From Gymnothorax reevesii (Eukaryota; Chordata; Actinopteri; Anguilliformes; Muraenidae), in the NCBI GenBank assembly GCA_029721435.1, contig CM056576.1, positions 110,960,666-111,024,665 of the forward strand: a stretch of 64,000 bases of DNA, read 5' to 3'. This document shows, one piece after another, positions 1 to 11,739 of the stretch. The translations under genes and the position numbers were made by a program. Under the pieces are notes generated by a model that saw only the letters and a program-made list of their open reading frames with translations, was not told where the DNA came from and did no database searches. The number at the start of each line of letters is the position of its first letter. Positions within the stretch are counted from its first letter, which is position 1.

Positions 1-293
1 CTTAACGAGCCACACCTGTTGCTCGTGAAGGTCAAGGTGAAGTGATGATATTTAAGGGTTGGCTGCAACTTATTTTGGTGCAGCAGTATTCTGATTGTGT
101 TCCTTGAGCCCTGCTATGGTTCTTCATGCTGCTGCTCCCCTCCGGGATTTTACTTTTTGTAATTTAAATTAAAGAGTTTTATATTTTTACTAAGCCTGTG
201 CGTTTGGGTCGCTCATCTCTTTTTGGGTACATGGTCCCAGTGCCCGCCGGCTTATGTGTCATTTGCCGGCGGGCCATTACCATGACAGAGAGA
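1..293 (+). repeat. LTR-like 3' fragment with GC hairpin
   Basis: The first ~290 bases read like the R/U5 end of a fish LTR retrotransposon: a T-rich stretch, an ATTAAAG-type signal near 170, then a GC-rich end. A perfect 10-bp stem (GCCCGCCGGC at 242-251 with its complement at 265-274) is flanked by a further ATGGT/ACCAT pair (231-235, 279-283). No coding sequence or primer-binding site is seen. Family assignment is inference from composition and layout. It could also be the end of a DNA element with a terminal hairpin. Confidence 0.35.
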
Positions 294-1412
294 AAGGGGA
301 CAACTTTTCTCAGAAACTATTAGGACAACCAAATTTGGTGTGTAGCTTCAGACTATAAAGGCCTTGATGGAGTTTGAAAATAAGAAGCACGCGATTGGCG
401 GGGGATGTTGTTGACCATGTCGACTTGTTATTATTAGTTGCTGTTGTAGCATTATTTGCATTGATTGCATTTAAATCTTTTTGAGGCTAGTATTTACATT
501 AATTTAATTTTGTAGTTACCCATTAAGACCAAAACATATCTTAATCTCCTTGTATTTCTTGTCTGGATTTCTTACCATAACAGGGTCAATGCTGAAAATT
601 GTCCTCACATCACCAGGGCCAAGGTACTAACTTTATTTAATTTTATTTTGTAAAACCTCTTTTGTACCTCCTGAGCTCCCGTAGTTCTGCTGGGCTCCCT
701 TCTTTCCCTCACTGCACTGTTAAGCACTGTTAAGCACTATAAGTCGTGTTCCAAACGCTGCTCCGTAATTTTACTGTTTTCTTTGAAATCTTAATCATTT
801 ATGTTAAAACATTTGTTGCACGTTGTTTATTATCATTTCCGGTACATTACCTGGCCATTTTTCTGCCGTTTTCAACCACTAAAATAAATTTTGTGGATAT
901 TTTTATTTGTATGTGTTAGGAACAGGGATAAAAGAGCCATTGTCTGTAAGGATCAAGTAGGTGGTGATGGTCACCTCCTTCAATTTTGTTGAAACTTTTG
1001 TGGTTTTATGTCCCTATCCTAAATAGAAAATTCCTTAATTTTTTTGACCCTACCTGCACCAGTTTGGGTTTTAGGGGTCAATCAAGTGCAAGACAAAATA
1101 GGGCCCAAAATGCCAAATCACCAAAATTAGATTTTTGGGTTGCTCTTATTCACTGCACAATCTTTATCCCAAAGTAAAAGTTGGAAAATTGAAATACAGG
1201 GGGGATGGTCAGTGAAAAGAGCGATTTTTCCGCCTGGGATCTTCTTTGTGGAATATATTGGGGGCGTGCCAGTATGGCCGCAATCCATTTTCGTCACAAG
1301 TTTGCACCCCTAATACTCTGTGCGCAATTAGGCCCCAGAACCGTTTACAGCCGCACCACACTGGTATGCAGTGAGACTATCCATTAGAGATGGAAAAAGT
1401 TGGGGTAGTGTA
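294..1412. other. no recognisable gene
   Basis: AT-rich sequence. Short open frames at 986-1177 and 1205-1387 show no domain I recognise and no coding character. Confidence 0.6.
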
Positions 1413-1492
1413 TGCGCACACCAACAGGTGGCGCTGAACACGGCAAAATGCTAAAATTTGGCCTATTTCAGCACCACCTGGAGGCGTGCGCA
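1413..1492. repeat. imperfect inverted repeat, 25-bp arms
   Basis: The arms at 1413-1437 and 1468-1492 are reverse complements except for about four mismatches and are separated by 30 bases. They share the core CAGGTGG. The structure sits directly outside the long-TIR element that starts near 1497 and may be part of its terminal structure or the trace of another insertion. Confidence 0.6.
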
Positions 1493-1496
1493 GTCG

Positions 1497-2893
1497 ATTG
1501 GCTGGACAAATGTTTGTTGCATTATGAAGTATAGAGGTCACCCTTTTAGTTTATGAAAGCCATTTTTTTAGATAAGGACTACTGTTCATAATAGGTGGCG
1601 CTGTACTAACAGATGTACTGGTACACGCGTTAAGCAGTATCCACTCAAAATTGCTCATAATTGGTCCAGCTGAAATGCGCGGTGAAAATCCCAAGTAAAT
1701 ACTTTTGCATGAGACGTCCTTCACCCTTAAACTTACAGTTATTGCAAAGGGAACAATGGGATCATGGCTGCGCAAGTCAATACAAGGGGTGCTAAAACAC
1801 TACTTCCGTGGAACATTGAAGAGTTGAATGGAGCATACTAAATTGTTGTTCATCTGTAAAATTTTGTTCTGAACCACTTAAAAATGGATACAAATACAAT
1901 AAAATGGAACATAAAAGCCGTAGCCCAGTCTGTATCTACCTGTATAAAATTGGCCTTAACTATACAATAAGTTGTTTTGTGAGAATACCACCAGTTTTTT
2001 ATTGGGAATGTTTGTGTAATCATCCTAGCCAGTTCTGGCACTTTAAGGGCGTTCACATACGTGGATGATTCTGGATAAAACCTCAGATTGAAAAAGTGGC
2101 TTTTTGATAGTCTGAAACAATGGAGTAAACAGGAAGTACTAGTGGTGTCCTCAATCAATAATTGATGCAACAAATGAACCACACGTATGCCAGAGATGGT
2201 TGAAAAATCAATAATCATTACCTGAAAAAAGGTCAAGTCCGTCACAGGGCCTGCTCTACTAGGAAACACCATCGAAATGCACCTATAGCAGCTTATATTG
2301 ACATGCACAAAGAATATCCCATGATTTTTGTCATTGGAATTTCATTGATAAAGGCTAAAGACATAATTCATGAAAACATATCATTCGGATAATGGCTGTG
2401 CATCTCATGACTTGAAAAAGTGGCTTTTCGATAGTCTGAAACAATGAAGTAAACAGGAAGTACTAGTGGTGTCCTCAATCAATAATTGATGTAACTAATG
2501 AACCACACGTATGCCAGAGATGGTTGAAAAATCAATAATCATTACTTGAAAAAAGGTCAAGTCCATCACAGGGCCTGCTCTACTGGGAAACACCATCGAA
2601 ATGCACCTATAGCAGCTTATATTGACATGCACAAAGAATATCCCATGATTTTTGTCATTGGAATTTCATTGATAAAGGCTAAAGACATAATTCATGAAAA
2701 CATATCATTCGGATAATGGCTGTGCCTCTCATGACTTGACCAATCATGAGCAGTTTGGAGCGGATATTGCTTTACACGTGTACCAGTACATCTGTGAGTA
2801 AAGTGCCATCTATTATAGAAATAGCTTTCATGAACTAAAAGGGTGATCTCAATACTTCATTACGCAAGAAACCTTAGCCTGATTTAGGTCGTC
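1497..2893. mobile_element. nonautonomous DNA transposon with ~140-bp imperfect TIRs
   Basis: Sequence 1497-1665 aligns, reverse-complemented, with 2738-2893 at roughly 75-80% identity. Shared words include AGATGTACTGGTACACG and CACCCTTTTAGTT. The ~1.4-kb unit has no recognisable transposase; the 152-codon minus frame at 1850-2308 resembles nothing known to me. The superfamily is not assignable and no clear target duplication was found. The centre carries a much younger tandem duplication. Confidence 0.6.
2091..2738. repeat. 324-bp tandem duplication
   Basis: Copy 1 (2091-2414) and copy 2 (2415-2738) abut exactly and differ at about eight positions with no indel, about 97.5% identity. Both start AAAAAGTGGC and end CATGACTTG. 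The second copy ends at the inner edge of the right TIR. The duplication is clearly younger than the divergence of the two TIR arms. Confidence 0.9.
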
Positions 2894-2919
2894 CGCGTTT
2901 AAGAGCAGCTTGGATCTGC

Positions 2920-3288
2920 TTGGCTTTGCTTCCATTTGATTTAGCATCCCAAGCAGATCCATCTTTGATTACAGACAACATTCTCAAGCTGGTTAAGGCA
3001 CCTGAATTTTACCCCCTCTCCTTGTTGCATGGCAAAGATGGCAGTGGTACAGGGGCCGCAGAGAGCTGTAGGGAGGCGTCTGTCATCAACATCATACTCA
3101 GATATCAGATCATGGATGGCAGAGATAAGGTGGGCCTTGTTTACGATGCAATAGCTTTATTTTTGGAAACAGAAAATACAGACTTTCGTCCGGGCTGTGC
3201 AGTGGTCCATATTTGCTGTCAGGCCCCTTACACATCTCAGGGAAAAGGACAGAATTCAGGGACAATGCATAAGATAAGGAGGGCCTAG
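2920..3288 (+). other. unrecognised 122-codon open frame
   Basis: The frame starts just outside the long-TIR element and encodes a mixed-composition peptide with no motif, signal peptide or membrane segment that I recognise. It has fairly even base use compared with its AT-rich neighbours, so it could be a piece of an old exon or transposon protein. There is no splice-site or promoter evidence. I treat it as unsupported rather than as a gene. Confidence 0.15.
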
Positions 3289-3908
3289 CTTATGTAGGCA
3301 AGTCTGATGTAACCAATGATGATTCAATAAATGTTACCCATCCCCAGTCATAATAAGGCTTTTATGCAATTGTGCAATGCTCTACGGCCCATGTGACATA
3401 ACCATTGTGGAATTAATAGCGAAGAGACTATGCCCATGAATGACCCTTCGATATCTCATTTTAGGGGATTTTGACACTTTTTTGAATTTCTCAAAGTTCA
3501 AAAATAGCTATTTCTGAAAAACACATTTTTCTCAAAAATTTCCCAACGGATTTTTTCTTGTTTTCATATATCCATTCTATGCCAGGTTCTAGAGTACTTA
3601 ACATTGGTTTCATGCCATTAGAAATTTTTCTGACTTTTTGATCGTTGAAACTCACTGTGGCTTTAGCCATGGATATTGCAAATTACTAGGTGTGTAGTAT
3701 GTGAACGAAGTGAGCCTGCAGGAGGAGGTCACATTTGACTATCTTGTTTACATGAATATTATATACTAATTTTTGTGCTATTACAAGATGTTTCATCTAT
3801 TTTACTTGGATATTCCTTGGTTATTTCCAGTGACTACAACCTAATTAATGACCTGTGATTTAAAGGGTTACCAAAACAGCTTCTGATGAATCTGAGACAA
3901 TTCTGGTT
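3289..3908. other. no recognisable gene
   Basis: AT-rich, with runs of A and T near 3470-3560. Nothing identifiable. Confidence 0.6.
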
Positions 3909-4200
3909 TTAAAGGGGACCTAATATGCTATTTTTCCAAGTTTATATTTTGGTCGTTGACTCCCCTAGAGTACTCCTGATCGCACAAAGTAAAAAAAAGA
4001 GTACTTATTTTGTTTGTACTGTCATCCTCCAAAAACCCCATTTGTAGTCCATAGTAGTTCCTGCCTGAAACGCCTCATTGGGGTGGCTCTTCTGTAATAG
4101 CCCCCACTCCCCGTGTGCCCACTTTCTTCTGACTGGCCAGCTCTGTGTAGGGCGAATCTAGGCGGGTCGAGGCAGCAGAACGCAGTTTTCCGGGTCTTAC
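3909..4200 (+). mobile_element. Kolobok-like terminus
   Basis: TTAA (3909-3912) is followed by AGGGGACCTAATATGC, nearly the same terminus as the THAP-bearing element at 41008. TTAA targets and this kind of end suggest the Kolobok superfamily. The matching right end is not found downstream, so the element is truncated or its other end is lost. The GC-rich region that follows (to ~4200) probably belongs to it, but no coding domain is recognisable. Confidence 0.45.
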
Positions 4201-5189
4201 AGTGAAACGTGAGACGCGTCTGCCATCTGAGCTAAGGAATCAGCGGGGAAATTCTGCAATCAAAAGCAGTATATCTGTACAGATCTAATGAAATTAACTT
4301 GTTCTAATAAACGAAACAGCAAAAGTGGAGGACACACTGCGGAAGTCTGGCAGCTCAAGCACGACTTTGCTATCGGCTACAGTTTGCTATGGCAACAGTT
4401 GGTGAGTACAGCGGTTTTACTACTCCTAGCTAGCATGCAGGGGAAGCTAGAATCCACCCCATATAGACACATTTGTAGAAAGGATTGACATGTCCAAGTG
4501 TAGACCGGAGACCATAGAAGTCCGGTGTGTCTGAGTTTAGAGGGAAACATGGACAGTGAGGGGCAGCTAAAAGTGAACCAACAGCTTATGGACTGCTTCA
4601 GTGTGTATTCGGACCTGCTGGTTCGTGTGCGTAGCTGTGGTGTGTTGTTAGCGTGGAGAAACGAACAGCTTCCGCGCTGGTATATTTTCGGAAATTGGCC
4701 ATGGTAACGGTTTACTTATTGCTTCTGAATGACCAGCTTTTCCTCGCAGAAAATGGGCGCATTATGGATAGGGTGCGAGAGCAAGACAGAGCTCCGGTTA
4801 TGTAATGAACAAAATACAGGTCTTACAGACCGTAAGTTCCGTCTGCGTGAACCGTTGCTTATGTGGAGATAGCGAATCGATCACTTTTACAGGAATTTAA
4901 TATTCAATCGATAGCAATGCAGCGTTTGTTATAGCAAACGCGTTATAGCCTGTGCGCTTCCCTATTGCTTTCACCAGTAGTATCAGGGAGCTTGCCCAGC
5001 CATTGGAGATGTAACTGGCTGATCCTGGTCATGGATAAGTAAAGCGATCGTTTCATAAGCAAAAACCCAAAAGCTCACCCCAAGCTCTGCAAAATCTATG
5101 TCTGGTCTAACTGAAGCCTTACTCGGCAGACACATACAGCACCTCTCCAGCTAGCTTCAACTTTAGTGGCTACAATCAGGCAACATTAT
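4201..5189. other. no recognisable gene
   Basis: Mixed-composition sequence with several short frames (4288-4488, 4525-4707) and no domain. It may be interior sequence of the element that starts at 3909. Confidence 0.5.
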
Positions 5190-5481
5190 GATGAATTTTG
5201 GCATAATTTTGTATGACCACGAGTTCTGTGTTTAGATGCCTTGTGTATGACCATTGGCTTTGCCCATCGACTACGACTTTTTGTCGTTTTTGTACCTCTG
5301 CCCATCTGTCTTACAGGTTCTGACCCCTGCCAGTCTAGTCGATACTGTGTTTGGATTTCGTATTGTGGCTTGGCAATTCCAGTGTTTTTTGGCTTTGACT
5401 CAGACTCCATTAAAAGCATATGTTTTTTGGATTTCTGTCTCTCGCGTGTGGTTCCTGAACTGTACATCACACACCCCTCCT
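5190..5481 (+). repeat. T-rich LTR-like fragment
   Basis: Repeated CTGTG/TTTGG phrases, ATTAAAAGCA at ~5409, and a T-rich tract resemble the 3' half of fish LTRs. It ends where Tc1 coding sequence begins (~5482), so the Tc1 piece and this fragment are joined by insertion or deletion. Class from composition only. Confidence 0.3.
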
Positions 5482-5963
5482 GTGATCAGCTTTCAGTTCA
5501 AAAGCCAGCATCTCTGATGGTATGGGGATGCATTAGTGCATATGGTGTGGGACATTTGCATGTTTTAAAAAGCACCATGAATGCTGAAAGATATATAAAG
5601 GTTTTAGAGCAACATATGTTCCCCTCCAGACGACATAAATTCCAGGGAAGGCCTTGTGTATTTCAGCAGGACAATGCAAAACCACATACTGCAGCTATTA
5701 CAATAGCATGGCTTCGAAGTAGGAGAGTCAATGTGCTGAACTGGCCTGCCTGCAGTCCTGATCTTTCGCCGATTGAGAACATTTGGTGCATAATTAAACG
5801 AAAAGTCCGTCAAAGGAGACCCAAAACTCTCCAGCAGCTGGAAGCCTGTATTAAACAAGTGTGAGATCAAATTCCAATGGCAACACTCAAGAAACTCGTC
5901 TCCTCAATGCCCAGACGCCTCCACTCTGTGGTAAAAAGAAGAGGGGATGCTACACCATGGTAA
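5482..5963 (+). pseudogene. Tc1 transposase, C-terminal half
   Basis: DDE integrase-type transposase that would cut and rejoin transposon ends at TA sites. Seen: SLMVWGCIS, then FQQDNAKPHTA (second catalytic Asp at 5670-5672) and SPDLSPIENIW (Glu at 5775-5777), with exactly 34 residues between, so DD34E as in Tc1. A Trp codon expected after KQ is changed so that TGA stops the frame at ~5862. The frame then stays open to the natural stop at 5961-5963 (RRGDATPW end). Not functional: no N-terminus and one nonsense change. Confidence 0.9.
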
Positions 5964-6182
5964 ACAGGCCCCTGTCCCAACTTTTTTGAGACCTGAATTA
6001 ACCATCAAATTTGAAATGAGCTCATTTTGTGGATAAAATTGTACAGTTTCTCAGTTCAACATTTACTATTTTATCTCTGTTCCATTGTGAATAAAATACT
6101 GGCTGATGTGATTTGAAAATCATTGCGTTTTGATTTTATTCACTATTTACTGTTTGTCCTATCTATTTTGGAATTATGGTTA
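5482..6182 (+). mobile_element. Tc1/mariner element, 5'-truncated
   Basis: This is the right half of a fish Tc1 element: the C-terminal transposase (5482-5963), then a 3' non-coding tail with GTCCCAACTTTTTTGAG near 5973 and a degenerate terminal repeat ending GGAATTATGGTTATA near 6182. The left half, including the helix-turn-helix and first catalytic Asp, is missing. Confidence 0.85.
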
Positions 6183-7263
6183 TAAAACTACCACAATTTC
6201 CATTATGCACCACATCCATTTACTGCAATTTTTCAGAGCTCAACCTGGTGCATATTGTCACTGGCACGTAAATGACTACATTAATAGATAAGCAGTAAAT
6301 TTTAAATGCAAACTAAACAACTACTATAATTTACAAACTACTTATAAAGATGGTTTAACCAGATCTGTCCCTATTCACATTTCCTTCAAACCATCTGAAG
6401 ACTCGAGGAAGTTTCATAGTCTGTCACCAACGTTTACATTAAATTAATTTAGCAGACGATTGTAACAATTTACAGTAGGTATGAGGATACCACCTATGGC
6501 CCTCAAGGGGAATTAGTAGGCATTCAACCTCTGCAGGAAAAGGGGTCACATTTAAATATCTTGGTCCATACTAAACCCATGAAAGCTTTCTGCAACCAAA
6601 TGTATAGACATTGTCATTGTGTTGGCGCATATCAAAATTAACATCTCTCACTGGCTAGTACCTTGTTCCATGACTCGTGCATTTCAAAATATCGGGGAGT
6701 ATGATATCACAGAAGAATATTGTGAACTGGATCACAATACAATGTATCTTACAATATTTTTAATATACTTCAACAGACCGAATTAAACCTAAGCTTGTAT
6801 TCTAATTACAAAATTGTTGATGTAATGGAATTAAAGTGCTGATAATCAATTAGTCAGAATTCACTGCGGTAGCAATGCAGATGTTTCCCTTGGGGAGTTG
6901 GTGCACAACACCCTGAATGAACAATACAAACTACAGCAGCTAGTTTTGATCCTAAATTCTGGTTTTAGTTTTCCTTCATCTGCTTCCAGCCGGCATCTTT
7001 AGTCAGAATACACCTGTAACGGTCTCACTCTCATAAACATAAAATGAGAAAATTTGCATCAGGTTAATGTCTAAAAAGCCAATTCCTTAATCAACATTCC
7101 TAAAATGTAGACTTAGTTAGCCAGGCCAGAACCAATCAGTAGTATGTAGAAATTATACCCACAATATGAGTTTTCATTAGATCTAAACAGCAATTAGTCA
7201 TGCTCCCCAGCCTATAATTTGATCAATAATTTATGTGAGCATTTTCTCAAGTGAGCAGGCTGT
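6183..7263. other. no recognisable gene
   Basis: AT-rich sequence without repeats or coding regions that I can identify. Confidence 0.6.
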
Positions 7264-8453
7264 AAGCTGGACATACACTACAAATGAGCCGGTTTCTGAC
7301 CAAAATTTTGGCCCCTATGACTCATAGAGCCAGGATGCAGCAGCCCAGATTAATGCCCACCCCCCCCCCATCCCCCTCCCCCCATCAATCCACCAATTTC
7401 AGCTTGGTGGGGCGTACAGGGGATAGCTCGGCCGGATCAACTGTTCCTGACCAGCCATTGGACTTCTGGATGAATTTCTGTCATGTCAGTAATTTTGGTG
7501 GGCCATCGTCACACAGTTGAAGTACAGCCACGAGTCAATTCGTCATGGTCAGTGATTTTTTTCCTTCCAAAGCCAACAGAGCATGCCATGGCAACATAAA
7601 TCCCTTCATATTGTAAAAAAGTATATATATTGTAATAAAGATAAATGGAGATATTTCAAAATAAAAACTACTTCAGAGGTTTTATGGCATAATAAAGCTG
7701 ACATTTTGGCTTTATTGTTGCAATATTGTTGAGACATTTAGGCTTCAGTGCGTTGAAGCAGATTTTTGGTAATTTAATATCATACAGCAATTTTAAACCT
7801 TAATCAGACTGATGCGCATGCGGATAGGCTACAATTTGGTTATAAATGAAAATAACATAAGCAAGTTTTCATAAAGTCAGAAATGAGGTTTATGGCTGGT
7901 AGCAACCACACAGCAAGGAACAGAAAGAAATATTGAGCAGCGTAATAAGCATAGCTAGTTATCAAGTTAACAATACACAATCCATACACTAAAACGTAAT
8001 GCTAGCTGGCTTTGCATCCTCCAATTCTCCCAGCAAAATGGACAGCCTATATTGTTCATGTCTACTAAGCCACCAACAAGTCAAAATACAAGGGCTCCTC
8101 TTTTTTATTGTTTTTCCCTTGATTTTTTTAAAACTCTCAGAACACCGGATGGCACAGATGATGAAGGCAGCACGTGTCTGCCTTGTAAGCTTTACTGTGG
8201 ACCACAAACAAACTGCAACCTGCCTCGGAGCTATTAAATGAACCTTTCTTACCAATTGTCAGTAGCCAAAGCAGTTCACAATGGCCAATGGGATGTGCAT
8301 TGTGAGCACTCGGATCATGGCCTGACCTTCGGACTGTACAATGCCAGCGCATAAATCGTGAGGTTCAGCTTTACATCACAGAGGATTTACTTGTACGGTG
8401 TGAGCTGGAATTAAAGACAACATTTTTTAACTTGCACAGTGTATGCCCAGCTT
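7264..8453. mobile_element. 1.2-kb nonautonomous TIR element
   Basis: AAGCTGGACATACACT at 7264-7279 matches the reverse complement of 8438-8453 at 15 of 16 positions. The interior has a C-rich tract at 7359-7385 and no transposase. Flanks carry TA/TAA-like bases but no unambiguous target duplication, so the superfamily is open. Short open frames inside (7284-7520, 7989-8352) are not convincing genes. Confidence 0.55.
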
Positions 8454-9197
8454 TAGACAGTCATTGTTTTCTGCTCTGCACTCAACAAAGGTAGACACTC
8501 AGTGTTGGCTGGTTGTTGTTTTTTGAACAATATCTTCAACCTGACTCAGGTGCCATCCAAATGATGTCTTTCAAGAATGAGCCGAGAAAACTTGTTTATC
8601 TCGACTCAGCTATGTGAGCTGCTTGAAACGGATATGAGGCATTACAAAAGTCAGAGCATGCAAATAATCTTCAATACTTACAATACAAATACAAATACAA
8701 TACAAATAAAAATGTAGCTTTGCATCATACAGTTTTGTGATGTTTTTTATGGTCCTTATGCAGGCATAACTCAAATCTGTGATGCCTGCAGGGAGGTCAA
8801 AGTTTCCCTGTGCAATTTTCGGAGCCAGAAATTATGTAAGGATAATTGCCTGTCTTAAGGCAGGGTAGCCTGCATTTGATGTGGCGCCAAAGTGTGTGTT
8901 GATTGCAAAACAAAAGCAAAGCCCCCTTTCAACTAGTTGACGGTCCCAGACCAACTGTCTTGCTCCTAATCACTCATGCCACTCCACAGCAGTGGCTCAT
9001 GTTTTTTACCGCTAGTTCACTTCAAGGTGAAACTGTTACCACTGCTCACCAAAGTTAAAAGATAATTTCTCAAAAGCAGTTTTGGCTGGCGCATAATTCA
9101 AGACACACTTTATCAAATGAAAAAGGAAGTAAAAAATTTCAGCGACACCCGTTTTAACACGTTGTTTCACATTTGTAGTAGTCAGGATACAAAAATT
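8454..9197. other. no recognisable gene
   Basis: AT-rich. A short ATACAA-rich run at 8678-8712 is simple-sequence-like and resembles the motif of the neighbouring long-TIR element. Confidence 0.6.
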
Positions 9198-11302
9198 ATG
9201 GAGGATGTTTTGTGCCATAATTAAATACAATACACACATTGAAATACAATGCACTTATTGAAATACAATACACATCTCGAAAATACAATACGTGTAGCAA
9301 TAAATACAATTCAAAAATGCTTAAATACAATACACGCCTCGAAATACAATACACACCTCAAAAATACAATACATGTGTCACAATAAATACAATACAAAAA
9401 TGATTTCTTTTTTAATGTCAATCAGGAATATTCATGCCAAAATGAATGCATATCACACCTCAAAATGCAATACATACCTTGAAAATACAATACAAATGTA
9501 ACAATAGATACAATACAAAAATGCTTTGTTTTTCAATGTCAGTCGGGAATATTTGTGCCAAAATTAAGACAATACAACCGTATTGTTTTTCAAGTTGTGT
9601 ATCGTATTTCAATGAGTGCATTGTATTTCCTTGTGCGGTTTTGGCACTATGTAAATTTTAGTCAATGAGCTCCGAACAATTAATATGATTGGACGAGGCA
9701 TTCCATAGAGTGCCTAAGTCATGCCCGGTTGGTACTCTGAGGTATACGATGGTATGGGTGAATACACTTGTCTGATTGGCTGGCAGGTGTTAATTAAAAC
9801 CGTGAAACTGCACAGATAGCTCGGCTACGTTAGTTTCACCGTTCAAAGTGCGATATACATCCGCCATCAACCGATCCTTAGCAACGTAAGAGCACTGGCA
9901 TTTGGCTAGGAATAACAGAAACCTAGACACTCATTTATCTCCAGGGGACTGTTTCAATAAACTTTACTTGTCCGACCAAGAGAGACCATCAGTCGAGTGA
10001 AAAGTCGGTCCTTCAACAGACCATGTCCGTCAGGTGTTTCAATAAAACAAAAGTAGGATGTCCGACCATGGTCTGACGGTTCATCACTGTTTGTTCGAAG
10101 TTTCATGAGAATTTACACCTCAGCGATGCACTGCTTCGCTATTTGACGTTCAAATATTCGAAACAAGTTAACATTAAATGAAAAAAGAAAAAAACCCGAT
10201 TTTGATTTTGATTAGGTACATCATTAACTTCTATTCAGACATAAATTAACTGCGCACATCGCTGTACGATGTCACATAAGTATCATTTTCAGTAGGCTGT
10301 TTACTGAATATAGTCTAGCTAATTAGAAGCAGTCTTTGCTCACTGTGCACTCTGTGCTAAAACTACAATTGGCAACAAAACAAAGCTATTCAACACACAA
10401 AGACATTAAAACTTTCCTATCGTCACAATCGCTCATTTTACAGAATTGAGTTAAGCTGCTTTCACACTGGACGAAAAACAAATTTTTCGTATGACAGATT
10501 ATTCAAAGTCAATGCAAAGACGCGAAATCGTCCTGCGGGGCGGTTAACAATAGGTGCTGCAGTGATAATGACCGTAAAAATTAAAGTAGCAAAGTAATCA
10601 CCTTTATTCATTAAATGATAGTAACTGTGTACAGTTACAAAGGAAGCTAACATGTCCACTTCATGTGTCTTTACGTGCGAAAACAGACTGATTTCAGCTC
10701 GCTATCTCTACGGAAACTGTCAGTTATATTTGTAGGTTTGTTGGTCCAAATAATTTTCTGCCCAGCATGGGCGCCTGGCCAATCCTGGCCACGCAGGGCG
10801 TACCTTGCCAAGAACCAGCCTACATCGTGCCAAAACTGCATATCGAAATACAATACAACAAGGTGTATTGTATTTCACTGCGAGGCTTTTGGCACAGAAC
10901 TCGAAACACAATGCATGCCTCGAAAATACAATGCATGAGTAACAATAAATACAATACAAACATAATTTGGTTCTCAATGTCGGTCAGGATTATTCACGAC
11001 AAAATTAAATACAATACACATCTCAAAAATACAGTTGTATTATTTTAATTTTGGCACAAATATTCCTGACTCACATTGAAAAACAAAGCATTTTTGTATT
11101 GTATTTATTGTTACACATGTATTGTATTCTCAAAATATGAATTGTATTTTCAAGATGTGTATTGTATTTAAACATTTTTGTATTGCATTTATTGCCACAC
11201 ACGTATTCTATTTTCGAGATTTGTATTGTATTTCAATAAGTGCATTGTATTTCAATGTGTGTATTGAATTTAATTATGGCACAAATCACCCTCCATAAAA
11301 GA
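9198..11302. mobile_element. DNA element with ~450-bp TIRs made of AATACAAT repeats
   Basis: The left arm (about 9198-9660) and right arm (about 10830-11302) are reverse complements at high identity. Both start GGAGG then TTTGTGCCATAATTAAAT. Each arm holds about a dozen AATACAAT cores spaced roughly 15-30 bases, with landmark blocks such as CAATAAATACAATACAAAAA and GGAATATTTGTGCCAAAATT. The ~1.1-kb centre lacks a recognisable transposase. It includes one end of the TTAAGCTGCTTTCACACTGG MITE type at 10452. Repeated subterminal motifs are typical of transposase binding arrays; the superfamily is unknown to me. Confidence 0.75.
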
Positions 11303-11739
11303 TAAGTCATGGAACAAAAAAAAAAACATTCTTTTTCCTGTATGAAGGCGACGCAAGAGATTTTGTTTGAAAATCTACCTGTTCTGTACCATACCAGATG
11401 GGAGAAAAAAAAAAAAAAAAAAAACGCCTCATCTTCCCTAAATTCTCAAGATGAAACGCAGACCAAATTGCCCTCAGCCGTGTAATTATCAGTGCTTACC
11501 ACAGCGGAAGCAAAATTGATCCATTTTGAAAAAAGGCTGAATTCTTTTCCTTCAAAGAGCTCACCACTTTGCGAATATGCCTTTGCCTGATGACACTGCC
11601 ATTAACTTCAGCACATTGTACTTCCTTGTTAGGCTCTTTCCTAAGCTTTCTCTTTCACAGTGAACCCCAAACCATTCCTGACACAAAATTATACAATTAA
11701 GGCCATCCAAATTTTAAGGTCTCTCGAAATAAAAACTTT
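11303..11739. other. no recognisable gene
   Basis: AT-rich flank with an A-run at about 11407-11424. Confidence 0.6.

Noticed and set aside
1850..2308. 152-codon minus-strand open frame as a gene
   Set aside because: It lies inside a nonautonomous element, partly in the tandem duplication, and has no recognisable domain.
5186..5470. 94-codon minus-strand frame opposite the Tc1 upstream region
   Set aside because: Shadow of T-rich LTR-like sequence; basic peptide without a motif.
9220..9640. AATACAAT array as a plain microsatellite
   Set aside because: The same ordered blocks recur inverted at 10830-11302, so it is part of element ends rather than a simple expansion.
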